Source of the DNA: Pythium myriotylum
Taxonomy: Eukaryota > Oomycota > Peronosporomycetes > Pythiales > Pythiaceae
Direction of reading: 5' to 3'
Assembly (NCBI GenBank): GCA_023091665.1
Contig: JALJCQ010000013.1
Coordinates: forward strand, 1,488,001-1,552,000
Length of the DNA stretch: 64,000 nt
Part shown: positions 1-9,528 of the stretch, piece after piece
Layout of the letters: each line of letters starts with the position of its first letter
Numbering within the stretch: the stretch's first letter is position 1
Notes under the pieces: generated by a model
What the model saw: the letters and a program-made list of their open reading frames with translations, nothing else
Told to the model about the DNA's origin: nothing
The model's database searches: none
Position numbers and translations under genes: made by a program

Positions 1-1163
1 ACGACCGACGCAGTGCCGCACGTTCCCGTGGTGGCCTCAGAATCTCGTCTCTGGCTACGACTGGCAGCTCGCAGCTCGCCACTGCGAAGGAATCGAGCTG
101 GGTGGATCGGAGCGAACGACTGCGTACAAACTTGAGGACGTTCTCCCGGAAACCATCGTGTACGACGTAAGTTGGGTTGTTCAGCGGACAGATTTTGCCG
201 AGAGGGTGTTGAATTCGGTGGTGGCCGGCGTAGATTCATCGCTCCAGTGAGAACTACACGTATGATGAGCTACATGACATGCTGCACGATCTGCGAGAGG
301 TCGATCCGACGTTCGTGGAGGAGTATGCCAAGGAACTGCAGGAGAAATTCCACCGTCGAATCGTGTTCCAAGACGAAAGTGTGACTGTTCTGGATACGTT
401 TCTGGAGGGTTCAACGCCCACGAGATGCTTTGTCTTCAACGACCGGCTACATCTCGTTCAAAGTGAAATGCACTTGAACAGCGAGGGTGATACCCTCGAC
501 CCGTCGGTACTTGTTCTTGATGTGCACCAAGCTATGTGCAATCCGTTGTCTTGGGGTGCCTCAGTTGGCAAGAGCAAATGGAACATCGCATTGCTCGGTT
601 CTGGCGGAGGCTCGCTCGCCAGGTACCTACTTCACGCTCATCAGGAACATGTGGAGCTCATACACGCGGTGGAACCGAACACCAAAGTCAACGAGATCGC
701 TCGACGATTCTTCGGATTAGACGATGAAGGCAAGCTAGTCCTCTTTGAAGAGTTCGGTGAAGACTTTGTCGAGAGACAACTGAAGGATCTGGACAACCGC
801 GGATTGTACGACTTCGTGTTTGTCGACGTTGAGGCTGGAAACCCCGACGACGATGTAGTCGCACCTCCGCGTCCCATGCTGGAGCCCAAGTTTTTAGATG
901 GACTCAGTCAATTGCTTCGAGATGCTGGTGTCATCGTGATCAACGTGATCGCAAAGGACGATGAAGCTCTTCGCAAAGTTGCAGCCCGAATTGTGAGCGC
1001 TATCGGGGAAGAGACAAAATATTTCTATACGCGATTACCCCAAAACACCGTCGTCTACGTATCGAGAAAGCCCCGAGATTTCCCGTTGTCACAGGACCCC
1101 GATGAATTCGGGAGCCTGAAACTACACGATTTGCAAGACCTTATCAACTCGAATCCAGAGTGA
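1..1163 (+). CDS. METTL13-like methyltransferase, C-terminal part (5' end outside window)
   Basis: This is the 3' part of a spermidine-synthase-fold methyltransferase resembling eukaryotic METTL13 (eEF1A methyltransferase). The window opens inside an exon read from base 2 to 166. A GTAAGT donor at 167 and an AG at 250-251 give an 85-bp intron, and reading resumes in frame at 252 and stops at 1161-1163. The second exon contains a VQSE motif, then a glycine-rich SAM-binding loop (LLGSGGGSLARYLL) followed by an acidic residue in HAVEPNTKV, and a later FVFVDVEAG acidic strand. This is the order seen in the METTL13 C-terminal domain. The N-terminal methyltransferase domain of METTL13 would lie upstream, so I cannot say whether it is present. 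Another spermidine-synthase-like methyltransferase is the main alternative. Confidence 0.6.
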
Positions 1164-1939
1164 TCAAATAGAGACTGGAAAGCCCAACTACCCCAACCCA
1201 CGATGCTGGTTCTTTCGCTGCCGCGATGTTACCGTGTTGTGGCATTTCTCCCTTGGCCGCTGTACGGAAAGAGCAAATCCCATGTCATGGATCAGATCAG
1301 CTAGCCATTGCCCGCGCACATCATCATTTTTTGGATCCCAATACTGTTCAATGAAGACGTGGTCACGCTGGCAACGAGAACCTTGCGGGATTACGGCTAT
1401 CTTCACGTGGGTGCGGAGTTGTGATCTTTGTTTTTCCCCGTCGATGTATCTCCCTCAGAGACTTGACCTGGATTCCCCCCCCCCAAACATCGCTAGCCCA
1501 TCACAGCTCAACCAGAGAGATTCTGTTGTCACGTTGAAATCGCTTACACTAGTCGGTTTCTCGCGAGTCTCGTAAGTTGTTGAGCTTGAGGTGATTCTGT
1601 GGCATGCCCTTAGTGTGAGCTGGAGTCGTGAGGTGCAAACAAACCTGGCTCAAAAGTTCAACCTCAACATCACGGCGTCAACACCGGGAGCAATCTCTCC
1701 ATACAAACTTCAAGTATACCCTCCGTCTGGACAGCTGGAAGGCCAATGGTCCTTTGTGGACCGGCCGATTGCTTCTTTTGATGATGGCAATTGATTTCGC
1801 CTCTGTCTACTGCGGACAGGCAGACAGTTTCGCTGACCTCGAACTGGTGGCCGCTCGGAGGCTCCTAGTGAGTGCCCTGGAGCTGCTGAGCGGGTCAGCG
1901 AGCGAGCATTCTCCGATCAGCCTCTCCGCGCTCATCCCA
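1164..1939. other. Intergenic region upstream of a P450
   Basis: No convincing gene. The P450 reading frame is open upstream to 1628, but that extension is low-complexity and lacks P450 similarity. A run of ten C lies near 1475-1484. The stretch probably holds the P450 promoter and 5' UTR. Confidence 0.5.
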
Positions 1940-3529
1940 ATGGTTCTCCAGTCGTTCTTCCAGTCCATCACCTCGGCGGTCTCCGTTGAGCTCCAACCCG
2001 CTCTTTTCGGGGCGATCTTCTTGGTGCCCGTGCTCGCGTGGCTCCTCATCCGCTCGGCGACCAGCAAGCCCGTGGATCCTTCGGTTCGACTGCCAATCTG
2101 CTTGTCGACGACACTTCCGATCGTTGGCGATCTGCTGGAAGTCCTGCGTCACAAGCACGACCGCCACGATTGGTTCCTGTCCCTCTGCAGACAGTTCAAA
2201 GGAGAACCGTTCCAGCTACGCATCATGGGTCGCACGCCCGCCACGATCGTGTGCTCGCCTCAAGCTGCTGAGGACATCCTCAAGATCCAGTTCGACAGCA
2301 TCGCCAAGGGCAAGATCGTGAATGAGGCCTTCCGCGATTTGCTGGGCCATGGCATCTTTGCAGTCGACGGCGCCAAGTGGGTCCACCAGCGCAAGACTGC
2401 CAGCAACCTCTTTACGGCGAGGGCACTTCGTGAGACTATGACTGAGAGTATGCGTCGCTACACGATCGTTCTTCACCGCATCTTGCTCAAGGCTTGCGAA
2501 GAGGGGAAGGAGATTGACATGTTCAAGTTGATGAATCGCTTTACCATCGAGGCCTTCGGACGGATGGGCTTCGGCATCGACATGAACTGTCTTGAGTCCG
2601 AGGTCGAGCACCCTTTCCAGAGTGCGTTTGACAACTCGCAGCGAATCCTCTCGAGCCGATTTCAACGCCCTGATTGGTTTTGGAGGCTTCAGCGAATGCT
2701 CAGCCTGGGCAACGAAGGCCGTCTGAAGCGAGATATCGCCACTATTGATAAGACCGTGATGGATATCGTGGCGCAATCGCTCCAGCGTCGTCAGCAGCAG
2801 AACGGGAAGAAAGACTCGACCAGCGCGGATATCGTGTCACTTTTCCTCGACCGCTTCGACGAGTCGACTGGGGAACAATTCGACCCAACCTACCTCCGCG
2901 ATATCGTCGTGAACTTCCTCATCGCTGGGCGTGATACAACTGCACAGGTCATGAGCTGGTGCTTCTATAATTTGAGCCTGCACCCAGAGGTTGTTGCTAA
3001 AATCCGCGAAGAGATCGCTGAGATCCTCCCCGACTTTGCCAACGGCAGTCGCACTGATCCCCCGACGATGGAGGAAGTTCAACAGTTAACGTACCTGGAC
3101 TCGGTGCTGAAGGAGACCTTGCGCTTGCATCCGTCGGTGCCGCTGCTTCCGAAGACTGTGCTTGAGGACGTGGTGATGTCTGATGGCACGCTGCTCAAAG
3201 CTGGTTCATCAGTGGCCATCTCAGCGTACTCAATAGCCCGACTAGAATCCGTATGGGGACCTGACGCCACCGAGTTCAAACCAGAGCGTTGGATCGATCC
3301 TGCGACTGGTAAGCAGATTAACGTCTCGGCCTTTAAGTTCCCTTCCTTCAACGCTGGTCCTCGCATCTGTCTCGGCATGAACTTGGCCATGCTGGAAATG
3401 AAAATCGTCATGGCGAGCATGGTTTCTCGCTTCAATGTTAACTTCGTCGCGCCCGAGAAGATCACTTACGACAACTCCCTCACGCTCGCAGTCAAGGGTC
3501 CGATGCTCGCTCGTATTACTAAGGCCTAG
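1940..3529 (+). CDS. Cytochrome P450 monooxygenase (CYP86/CYP4-clan-like)
   Basis: A single-exon, haem-thiolate monooxygenase of 529 residues. I chose the ATG at 1940 rather than the first in-frame ATG at 1628. Residues 1-40 after it form an ER signal anchor (a hydrophobic stretch ending in WLLIRS), and a P450 of about 530 residues has the usual length. The I-helix oxygen motif AGRDTTAQ, the K-helix ExxR in KETLRLHPS, the PERW motif (FKPERWID) and the haem loop FNAGPRICLG with the cysteine ligand are all intact. The sequence style is that of fatty-acid omega-hydroxylase-like P450s (CYP86/CYP52/CYP4), but the substrate cannot be read from the sequence. A close paralogue lies at 28467-30095 on the same strand. 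It faces the TatD-RtcA gene convergently with a gap of about 50 bp. Confidence 0.9.
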   Translation: MVLQSFFQSITSAVSVELQPALFGAIFLVPVLAWLLIRSATSKPVDPSVRLPICLSTTLPIVGDLLEVLRHKHDRHDWFLSLCRQFKGEPFQLRIMGRTPATIVCSPQAAEDILKIQFDSIAKGKIVNEAFRDLLGHGIFAVDGAKWVHQRKTASNLFTARALRETMTESMRRYTIVLHRILLKACEEGKEIDMFKLMNRFTIEAFGRMGFGIDMNCLESEVEHPFQSAFDNSQRILSSRFQRPDWFWRLQRMLSLGNEGRLKRDIATIDKTVMDIVAQSLQRRQQQNGKKDSTSADIVSLFLDRFDESTGEQFDPTYLRDIVVNFLIAGRDTTAQVMSWCFYNLSLHPEVVAKIREEIAEILPDFANGSRTDPPTMEEVQQLTYLDSVLKETLRLHPSVPLLPKTVLEDVVMSDGTLLKAGSSVAISAYSIARLESVWGPDATEFKPERWIDPATGKQINVSAFKFPSFNAGPRICLGMNLAMLEMKIVMASMVSRFNVNFVAPEKITYDNSLTLAVKGPMLARITKA

Positions 3530-3578
3530 GGCAGACAGTCGTAAGCCATCTCTATTCTTTATCAAAACAAGTATTTCC

Positions 3579-5735
3579 TTATTGCTCGAAGAAGTTGATT
3601 CCATGAACTGTAATGACTGCGTTCTTCTCGTTCTCTTGCATCTCGAACGTGGCTCCTGTCAGCTTGCTGGAGATTTCGAGTGCAGTATCCAAGTGCTGCG
3701 ACGTCCGATTCGCTTTGCAAGGAACGCGCAAGCGAGAAGTTCCACCAGCCAGCGCCATGTACACGATCAGGTTGTCCGCAAGATGCTCATCCAAGCACAC
3801 GTCGTTCTCGAGATGGCTAACTAGGGCTTCGGTCACCTTCCCAGCCGCGTAGTCAGGTGTATCTTTCTCCGTACGATCCACACTAATCATTCCTCCAGAC
3901 GCTGTCTCGACGACGACTAAGATCGATACTTGAGAACGCTCGGGTTTCTTGCCGCTCTTCTCGCTGCTTTTCTTGTTGCGTTGGAAGTTTCCGCGTGAGC
4001 GACCTGCAGCAGCCTTCTCAGCAACAACGCTCCATTCGTATTGCGTATCGGCTGTCTCCACGAGGCGCTTTTTGAATGATCGTCTCAACGCTGCAACAAA
4101 CTCTTGTCCGACCTCCTCTGTTGCAGTCTCTCCATACACAGTCACGTTTGTCGCTACCTTCGTGAGAACCGGCGAAGCGGCTGTCAGATCAATCGGTTCA
4201 AGGGCCTTCTGAAGCGGGCTCACTGCAAACTTGACTTCCCCTCGGCCGCCAGGGAAGAATCCGCGACGACGGATCTCCAGCGCGATGTTCTGAGCACCCA
4301 TTCGACTGAGAAGTCGCTGAAAGGGGAGCTGCATGAAGTCAATCGGAGGACTGAATCCCACGTGTGTACCGCCTCGTAAGACCAGAGTCGTAGGCCGAGA
4401 CGCGTACAACATCGCTGGCAGTGAACCCTGAATCATCAACGATACGCTACCTCCCGTCTCCGAGTCTGCCTCGAACTCGCCGCCTTTCAGACGACCCATC
4501 CGTGGATCAAAAACTACTTGCGACGATCCGATCGTTGCACCTTCAAGCGATCCACGCGATAGCTGCTGCGCCAACTGAACAGTGCGGACGTGTTGGTTTC
4601 TCAGCCCAGGGATCTTACGACCTGCTCGGATTGATTGGATGCAAATCTTTCGCTTCAAAACCGACGCAAGGCCCATGCCGATTCGAATGACTTGTCCGCC
4701 GCCTTCGCCATTACCTCCGTCGAGCATAAACGCGTCATCGACTCTCGGAGTCTCTTCTTGATGAACTGCTACTGATGCTGAGAGAAGGCCTGGCTTTGCA
4801 TCGTGCGCTCGGCTCTGAGGAGCCTGGGCATGTGGCTTGTGTGCAGGTTTGGATGTTGTTTTTTGGTGGTGAGGTGCGTGGGCGAAACCATTTGACGGCC
4901 TCATCGTCTCGCACTTCTCAAGAGCGAAGAAGCGGCGAGCATTTCTTGTGGTGGCCTGTGCAATCTCTTGGGGCGTTTCGCGGTAGCAGCTGGCGAGCGT
5001 GTGCACTACAGCTCGCAGGTCCTTTGGTTCGCAGCGTGACCGCGAGTTGTTGCCGTACGGGTACATGAAAGGTGCGTCAGTTTCGATCATGAGTTTGTCG
5101 AGCGGCACTTGAGATACGAACGTGCGCAGCTTGAAACCTCGCGAGTCCATGCAAACAAACCCTGTGATCCCAATAAAGAAGCCCATCGAGACGTACTTGC
5201 GCATCTCGCTTTCTGTGCCGGTGAAGCAGTGGACCACCACTGGTGGCAGCCGATCGGCCTCTAAGAAAGGCGTTAACACCTTCACAAACGTCTCATGGGC
5301 CTCACGCTCGTGCAAAAAGAGCGGCAGCTGCAGCTCACACGCGAGCTCGACCTGCGCTCGAAAGACGCGCTCCTGCTTGTCGCGCGGCGAGAAGTCGCGG
5401 TTGAAGTCCAGTCCGCACTCGCCGACGGCGCACACGATGCCCGGGTTCTGCTGGATCAGTTCTCTCATCTCTCGCAGCGTCTGGTCTTCGTCAAAGTGCT
5501 TGGCGTCGTGCGGATGCACGCCGACCGTCGAGAAGAGCGTGACGGGCGAGGTCGCTTGCTGGCGCTTGACGAGCGCGAGCGCGTCGCGGCTCGCGGGCAT
5601 CGACGTGCCCGTGAGCAGGATCGCGTCGAGCGCCGCCTCGTGCGCACGGCGCAGCACGTGCGGCAGGTCGCGCTGGAACTGGCGGTTCGTCAGGTTCGCG
5701 CCGATGTCGACGATCGGCGCCGTGAAGTCGCTCAT
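3579..5735 (-). CDS. TatD-type nuclease fused to RNA 3'-terminal phosphate cyclase (RtcA)
   Basis: One uninterrupted frame encodes two enzymes. Residues 1 to about 275 are a TatD metallo-nuclease: VDIGANLT, GVHPHDA, the GECGLDFNRDF metal motif, LHEREAHE, VVHCFTG and IETDAPFMYP are all present, so the metal ligands look complete. A linker of about 60 residues rich in His, Pro, Lys and Ala follows. Residues from about 340 to the end are an RtcA-family cyclase, which converts RNA 3'-phosphate to a 2',3'-cyclic phosphate using ATP. It shows LDGGNGEGGGQVIRIG, RNQHVRT, the glycine-rich FFPGGRGEV and DEHLADNL, which carries the histidine adenylated in E. coli RtcA. I chose ATG 5735 over in-frame ATG 5816 because TatD homology starts immediately after it. 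The gene shares a 193-bp upstream region with the divergent membrane-protein gene at 5929. The fusion is unusual; see findings. Confidence 0.85.
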   Translation of the reverse strand: MSDFTAPIVDIGANLTNRQFQRDLPHVLRRAHEAALDAILLTGTSMPASRDALALVKRQQATSPVTLFSTVGVHPHDAKHFDEDQTLREMRELIQQNPGIVCAVGECGLDFNRDFSPRDKQERVFRAQVELACELQLPLFLHEREAHETFVKVLTPFLEADRLPPVVVHCFTGTESEMRKYVSMGFFIGITGFVCMDSRGFKLRTFVSQVPLDKLMIETDAPFMYPYGNNSRSRCEPKDLRAVVHTLASCYRETPQEIAQATTRNARRFFALEKCETMRPSNGFAHAPHHQKTTSKPAHKPHAQAPQSRAHDAKPGLLSASVAVHQEETPRVDDAFMLDGGNGEGGGQVIRIGMGLASVLKRKICIQSIRAGRKIPGLRNQHVRTVQLAQQLSRGSLEGATIGSSQVVFDPRMGRLKGGEFEADSETGGSVSLMIQGSLPAMLYASRPTTLVLRGGTHVGFSPPIDFMQLPFQRLLSRMGAQNIALEIRRRGFFPGGRGEVKFAVSPLQKALEPIDLTAASPVLTKVATNVTVYGETATEEVGQEFVAALRRSFKKRLVETADTQYEWSVVAEKAAAGRSRGNFQRNKKSSEKSGKKPERSQVSILVVVETASGGMISVDRTEKDTPDYAAGKVTEALVSHLENDVCLDEHLADNLIVYMALAGGTSRLRVPCKANRTSQHLDTALEISSKLTGATFEMQENEKNAVITVHGINFFEQ

Positions 5736-5928
5736 CGTGCAGCGCGGAGGCGAGTCGGGATATGAGCCAGTCGCATGACCATGATCGTGTGAACCCAGGT
5801 CGTGACCAGCACTCACAAATCAGCGCCCCACACTCTGGACAAGAGAGCGGTTTTAGCCAATCGAAGAAGAGTGGAGCTGCTCGCAAGCTCAACAAGAGGA
5901 GGAAGAAGATCAGAAGCACGACGAGAGG

Positions 5929-6867
5929 ATGACGGCGATCCGCGTCGAGACGGTCTCGTGGGAGACGATCGTCGTCAGCCTCGAGATCGCGAGCGCCCTG
6001 GCAGCGTCTGTCTGGATGATGTACCGCAAGGTCAGCCGCGACGTGCTCGTCTTGGGCGGAGACCACCACACCTTCGTGGCGCTCTCGCCGCTCATGCAGC
6101 CGCGAGGACTCTGGTCGCTCCGGGCGCTCATCGCGTATCGCGCCGCCGCGGTTCTTTTCTACGTCGTCGTTCAGCTGTACGACGTATTTCGCACGAGTGG
6201 GAGGTGCATGGTCTTCTACACCTCGTGGAACTTTATCCTCCAAGGGGTGTACTTCGTCCTCGCAACGAAGCGGTCGTATGCTCTCTACAAACACGAAGCC
6301 GACTTGCCAACAGCCTACACAGCGCTGGCCGACGAGAGCGCGGGCTTCCTGCGCAGAAACACACTCGGTGGTGTGAGGCGACGCGGCTGGCTTCGCCTCG
6401 ATCTCGCCTTCGACATCTGCCTGTCCACCGCCATTCTCATCAGCGTCGTGGTGTGGACTATTCTGTACCCGTATGCCGTGAAAACAGGCAACCCCGAGAG
6501 GATCCTCAACTGGGTCAGCTACTGCCAGCACGCAATCAATCTCGTGGTGCTCCAGATCGACTTCGTGGCGACCCACCACTCCGTCTCGCTCGACGCGCTT
6601 CCTCTCGTGGTAGCCTGGCCCACGTGCTACTGCGTCTTCGCCTGGGTCGTCCACGGCACGATCAAGCACGGCTTCTGGCCGTACCCGTTCTTGAACCTCG
6701 ACACCCCGTGGGCTCCGCTTTGGTACGGCGGCCTGCTCTTCGCCCATCTCGCCACCTTCGCCTTGATGCTGCTTCTATCCAAAATCAAGCAGAGACAGCA
6801 AGAGACGACCACGAGCGACCAGAGCACGACTCGCATCCCGTTCATCACAGACGACGATGACGAGTAA
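5929..6867 (+). CDS. Polytopic membrane protein, weakly Rolling-stone/AIG1-like
   Basis: 312 residues in a single exon with about seven hydrophobic segments. They are near residues 15-30, 70-85, 95-112, 160-180, 195-210, 225-245 and 268-290. The tail is short, charged and Asp-rich, ending DDDDE. The placement of an aromatic FYTSWNFILQ segment after helix 2 and a YPFLNLDTPWAPLWYG stretch before the last helix recalls the FAR-17a/AIG1 and Rolling-stone membrane families. This is pattern recognition, not an alignment, and the family call is tentative. The start ATG at 5929 sits just ahead of the first helix. It is transcribed divergently from the TatD-RtcA gene, so the two may share a promoter. 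Confidence 0.7.
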   Translation: MTAIRVETVSWETIVVSLEIASALAASVWMMYRKVSRDVLVLGGDHHTFVALSPLMQPRGLWSLRALIAYRAAAVLFYVVVQLYDVFRTSGRCMVFYTSWNFILQGVYFVLATKRSYALYKHEADLPTAYTALADESAGFLRRNTLGGVRRRGWLRLDLAFDICLSTAILISVVVWTILYPYAVKTGNPERILNWVSYCQHAINLVVLQIDFVATHHSVSLDALPLVVAWPTCYCVFAWVVHGTIKHGFWPYPFLNLDTPWAPLWYGGLLFAHLATFALMLLLSKIKQRQQETTTSDQSTTRIPFITDDDDE

Positions 6868-7007
6868 CTGAGTCTTCCCATGAAATAATTACCGTAAAAC
6901 GTCCGATGCGTTATTTTATGTTCTTCTCCCAAACGTTATTTACGTTACTCCATAACTAACCATCCACTCCCAACTTCACGACCACAGACCTCCTCACGAG
7001 CCCCACC

Positions 7008-9497
7008 ATGCGCATGTGGCTGCGCACGCCGCGCGCTCTGGCGCCGCTGCGCCGCGTCTCCGGCGCCTTCCACGCGCCTCCGCGCTGGCTCTCAGTAGTC
7101 GCGGATGTTCAGCAGTGGCGCGTGGCGCAGTGGGAGCGCGAGAAGCAGCGCCAGAGCCAGCTGCCGCCGCGCGCCGACGCCAAGCCCATCACGGTGACGC
7201 TCGATCTCGAGGGCCAGCGCCACGCGTTCGAGGCCTTCGCAGGCGTGACCACGGCCGTCGACATCCTGCGCGCGATGCAGGAGCGCGGCTTGCCCAAGGT
7301 GCAGCAGGCGCTCGCCGTGCAGCTCAACGGCGGCAAGCAAGTCATCGACCTGCGCCATCCGTTTGACGACGACTGCGCCATCGCGTTCCTAGAGTAGGTT
7401 CATGGGGGCGGAGCGAGTTGTACAGCGCCAGAGTTGTGTACTGACAACGAGTTGCTTGGTAGCTTTGAGAGCGAAGAAGGCAAGAAAGTGTTCTGGCACT
7501 CGTCGGCGCACGTGCTTGGACAGGCGTTGGAGGCCAAGTTCCAGGAGAAGATCAAGCTCACAGACGGCCCAGCACTGAGCGAAGGGGGATTCTTCTACGA
7601 AATGTTCTTGGACGACAACCTCACGGTATCAGAAAGCGATTTCAGGGAGTTGGGCGCGACGATCAAGAAGATCGTCAAGCAGAAACAACCGTTTGAGCGG
7701 ATGGAAGTCTCACGTGACTTCGCCAAGGATCTGTTCAAGTACTCGGAGTTCAAATTGCAGATGCTTGATAAGATTCCGCAGAACGAAGCCGTCTCGCTGT
7801 ATCGATGTGGCCCCTTGATTGATCTCTGCCGCGGTCCACATGTGCCTCATACTGGTAAGTGTGAAGTCTGTGTACCTGGACGCTTCCGTGACCCTAGAAT
7901 TGCGCACGCTCCTTCGATGTGGAGCTGATGTGAGTGGGGTCTTTGCATGTCCTAAAACAACTTTGGGTCTATGAACAACTCTACGTTCTAGCATTGAGCG
8001 CCAAAGAGCTACACGTGGACCCACAACCAATTCTTCATGTACTGGTTGGCATGGCTGACGCAGGTGCTTGTAGGCGTCTTATCTTCGTTTGAGATCACGA
8101 GGTGCGGTGCCTCTCACTGGGAAGATCGTGATTTGCTTCAGCGTGTTTATGGTATTTCATTTCCGAACAATACGCTCCTGAAAGAGTGGCAACATCTCCA
8201 GGAAGAAGCCAAGAAGCGCGATCACCGTCTGATTGGCAAAGCTCAGCAACTTTTCATGTTCCATCAGTTGAGCCCGGGCTCCTCTTTCTTCCTCCCCCAT
8301 GGCACTCGTGTTTTCAACAAGCTTGCAAACTTCATTCGTGACGAATACCGCAAGCGAGGCTACGAGGAGGTTATCACACCGCTCATTTTCAAGAAGGAAC
8401 TCTGGGAGACTTCCGGTCATCTCCAAAACTACAGCGAAGATATGTTCATGGTCACTCAGGGCATCAGTCCGAGCGAGCCGAGCACTTGCGCCGACCACAC
8501 GCATGCCCAGATCCATGCTCTAGCGCACGGACACCAACACAACGAGCCTGAATCTGATCAATTTGGTCTGAAGCCTATGAACTGCCCCGGCCACTGTATC
8601 TTGTTCCGCGAGTCGAAGAAGTACTCGTATCGTGAGCTCCCTGTACGATTCGCAGACTTCTCGGCGCTCCATCGCAATGAAGCCTCTGGTGCCCTTACCG
8701 GCCTAACCCGCGTAAGGCGTTTCCACCAAGACGACGCTCACATCTTCTGCACCTCAAACCAGGTCCAGCAAGAGATCTCAGAGTGTCTGGCGTTTATCCA
8801 GCACGTGTATGGCGTGTTTGGGTTTACGTTCCAGCTCCGTCTCTCTACAAGGCCGGAGAAGTTCATGGGTGATATCGCAGTTTGGAACTCTGCTGAGGAC
8901 CAGCTGAAGGAGGCACTGAATGATTTCGGTCAGCCATGGACTGTGAACGAAGGAGACGGCGCATTCTACGGGCCTAAAATCGATATCGTAGTGATGGATG
9001 CCCTCAAACGACAGCACCAGTGCGGTACCATCCAGCTCGACTTCCAGCTTCCACGCAACTTTGAGCTGACCTACGACGGAGCCGATGGCCAAGAACATAC
9101 TCCGATCATTATTCATCGCGCTGTTCTCGGCTCCATCGAGCGCATGATGGCGATTCTTATTGAGCATACTGCTGGCAAGTGGCCAATGTGGCTGAGCCCT
9201 CGCCAAGTTGCGGTGTTGCCAATCTCGGAGGCTCACAAGAGCTACGCTGCTGAGGTAGCGGCCACCCTTGTTCAACGGGGCAAGCTATACGTGGATGTGC
9301 AGGACTCGAACAAGACGCTAAACAAACGCGTGCGTGAGGCTCAGCTTGCTGGCTGTAACTATATCCTCGTGGTCGGAGACAAGGAACAAGAGCAGGGCGA
9401 GGTGAATGTTCGCACACGCGACAACCAAGTCCACGGCGCAAAAGCACTGGACACATTCCTTGATGAAGTGATCGAGTCTATCAAGCGATTTGAATAG
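7008..9497 (+). CDS. Threonyl-tRNA synthetase with probable mitochondrial presequence
   Basis: A class II synthetase that charges tRNA-Thr. Exon 1 (7008-7393) encodes an Arg-rich, acid-free N-terminus typical of mitochondrial import, then a TGS domain. A GTAGGT donor at 7394 and TAG acceptor at 7461-7462 join it in phase to exon 2 (7463-7854), which has WHSSAHVLGQALE and the editing-domain motif YRCGPLIDLCRGPH. The last exon (from about 8102) holds the catalytic core: motif 1 region, LKPMNCPGHC, HRNEASGALTGLTRVRRF, GDGAFYGPKID and the anticodon-binding domain. A 40-nt exon at 7999-8038 keeps phase, but its sequence matches the family poorly, so that junction is unsure. With it the protein is 737 residues. 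A His-rich insert of about 35 residues precedes the LKPMNCPGH motif. A single gene could serve cytosol and mitochondria. It converges on the kelch gene with a 31-bp gap. Confidence 0.92.
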
Positions 9498-9528
9498 AGT
9501 TGTGGATGTCGGATGCGATCTATGGTTA

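Noticed and set aside
1475..1484. Short poly-C run as a functional element
   Set aside because: Only ten bases in a non-coding stretch. No supporting structure.
5491..6747. 418-codon minus-strand frame
   Set aside because: It is antisense to the polytopic membrane gene and reaches into the TatD part in another frame. Its product is Arg/Glu/Pro-rich without any domain, typical of a high-GC shadow frame.
8462..8560. The His-rich ThrRS insert read as an unspliced intron
   Set aside because: It is in frame, lacks GT-AG borders at the homology breaks, and has no stop codon.
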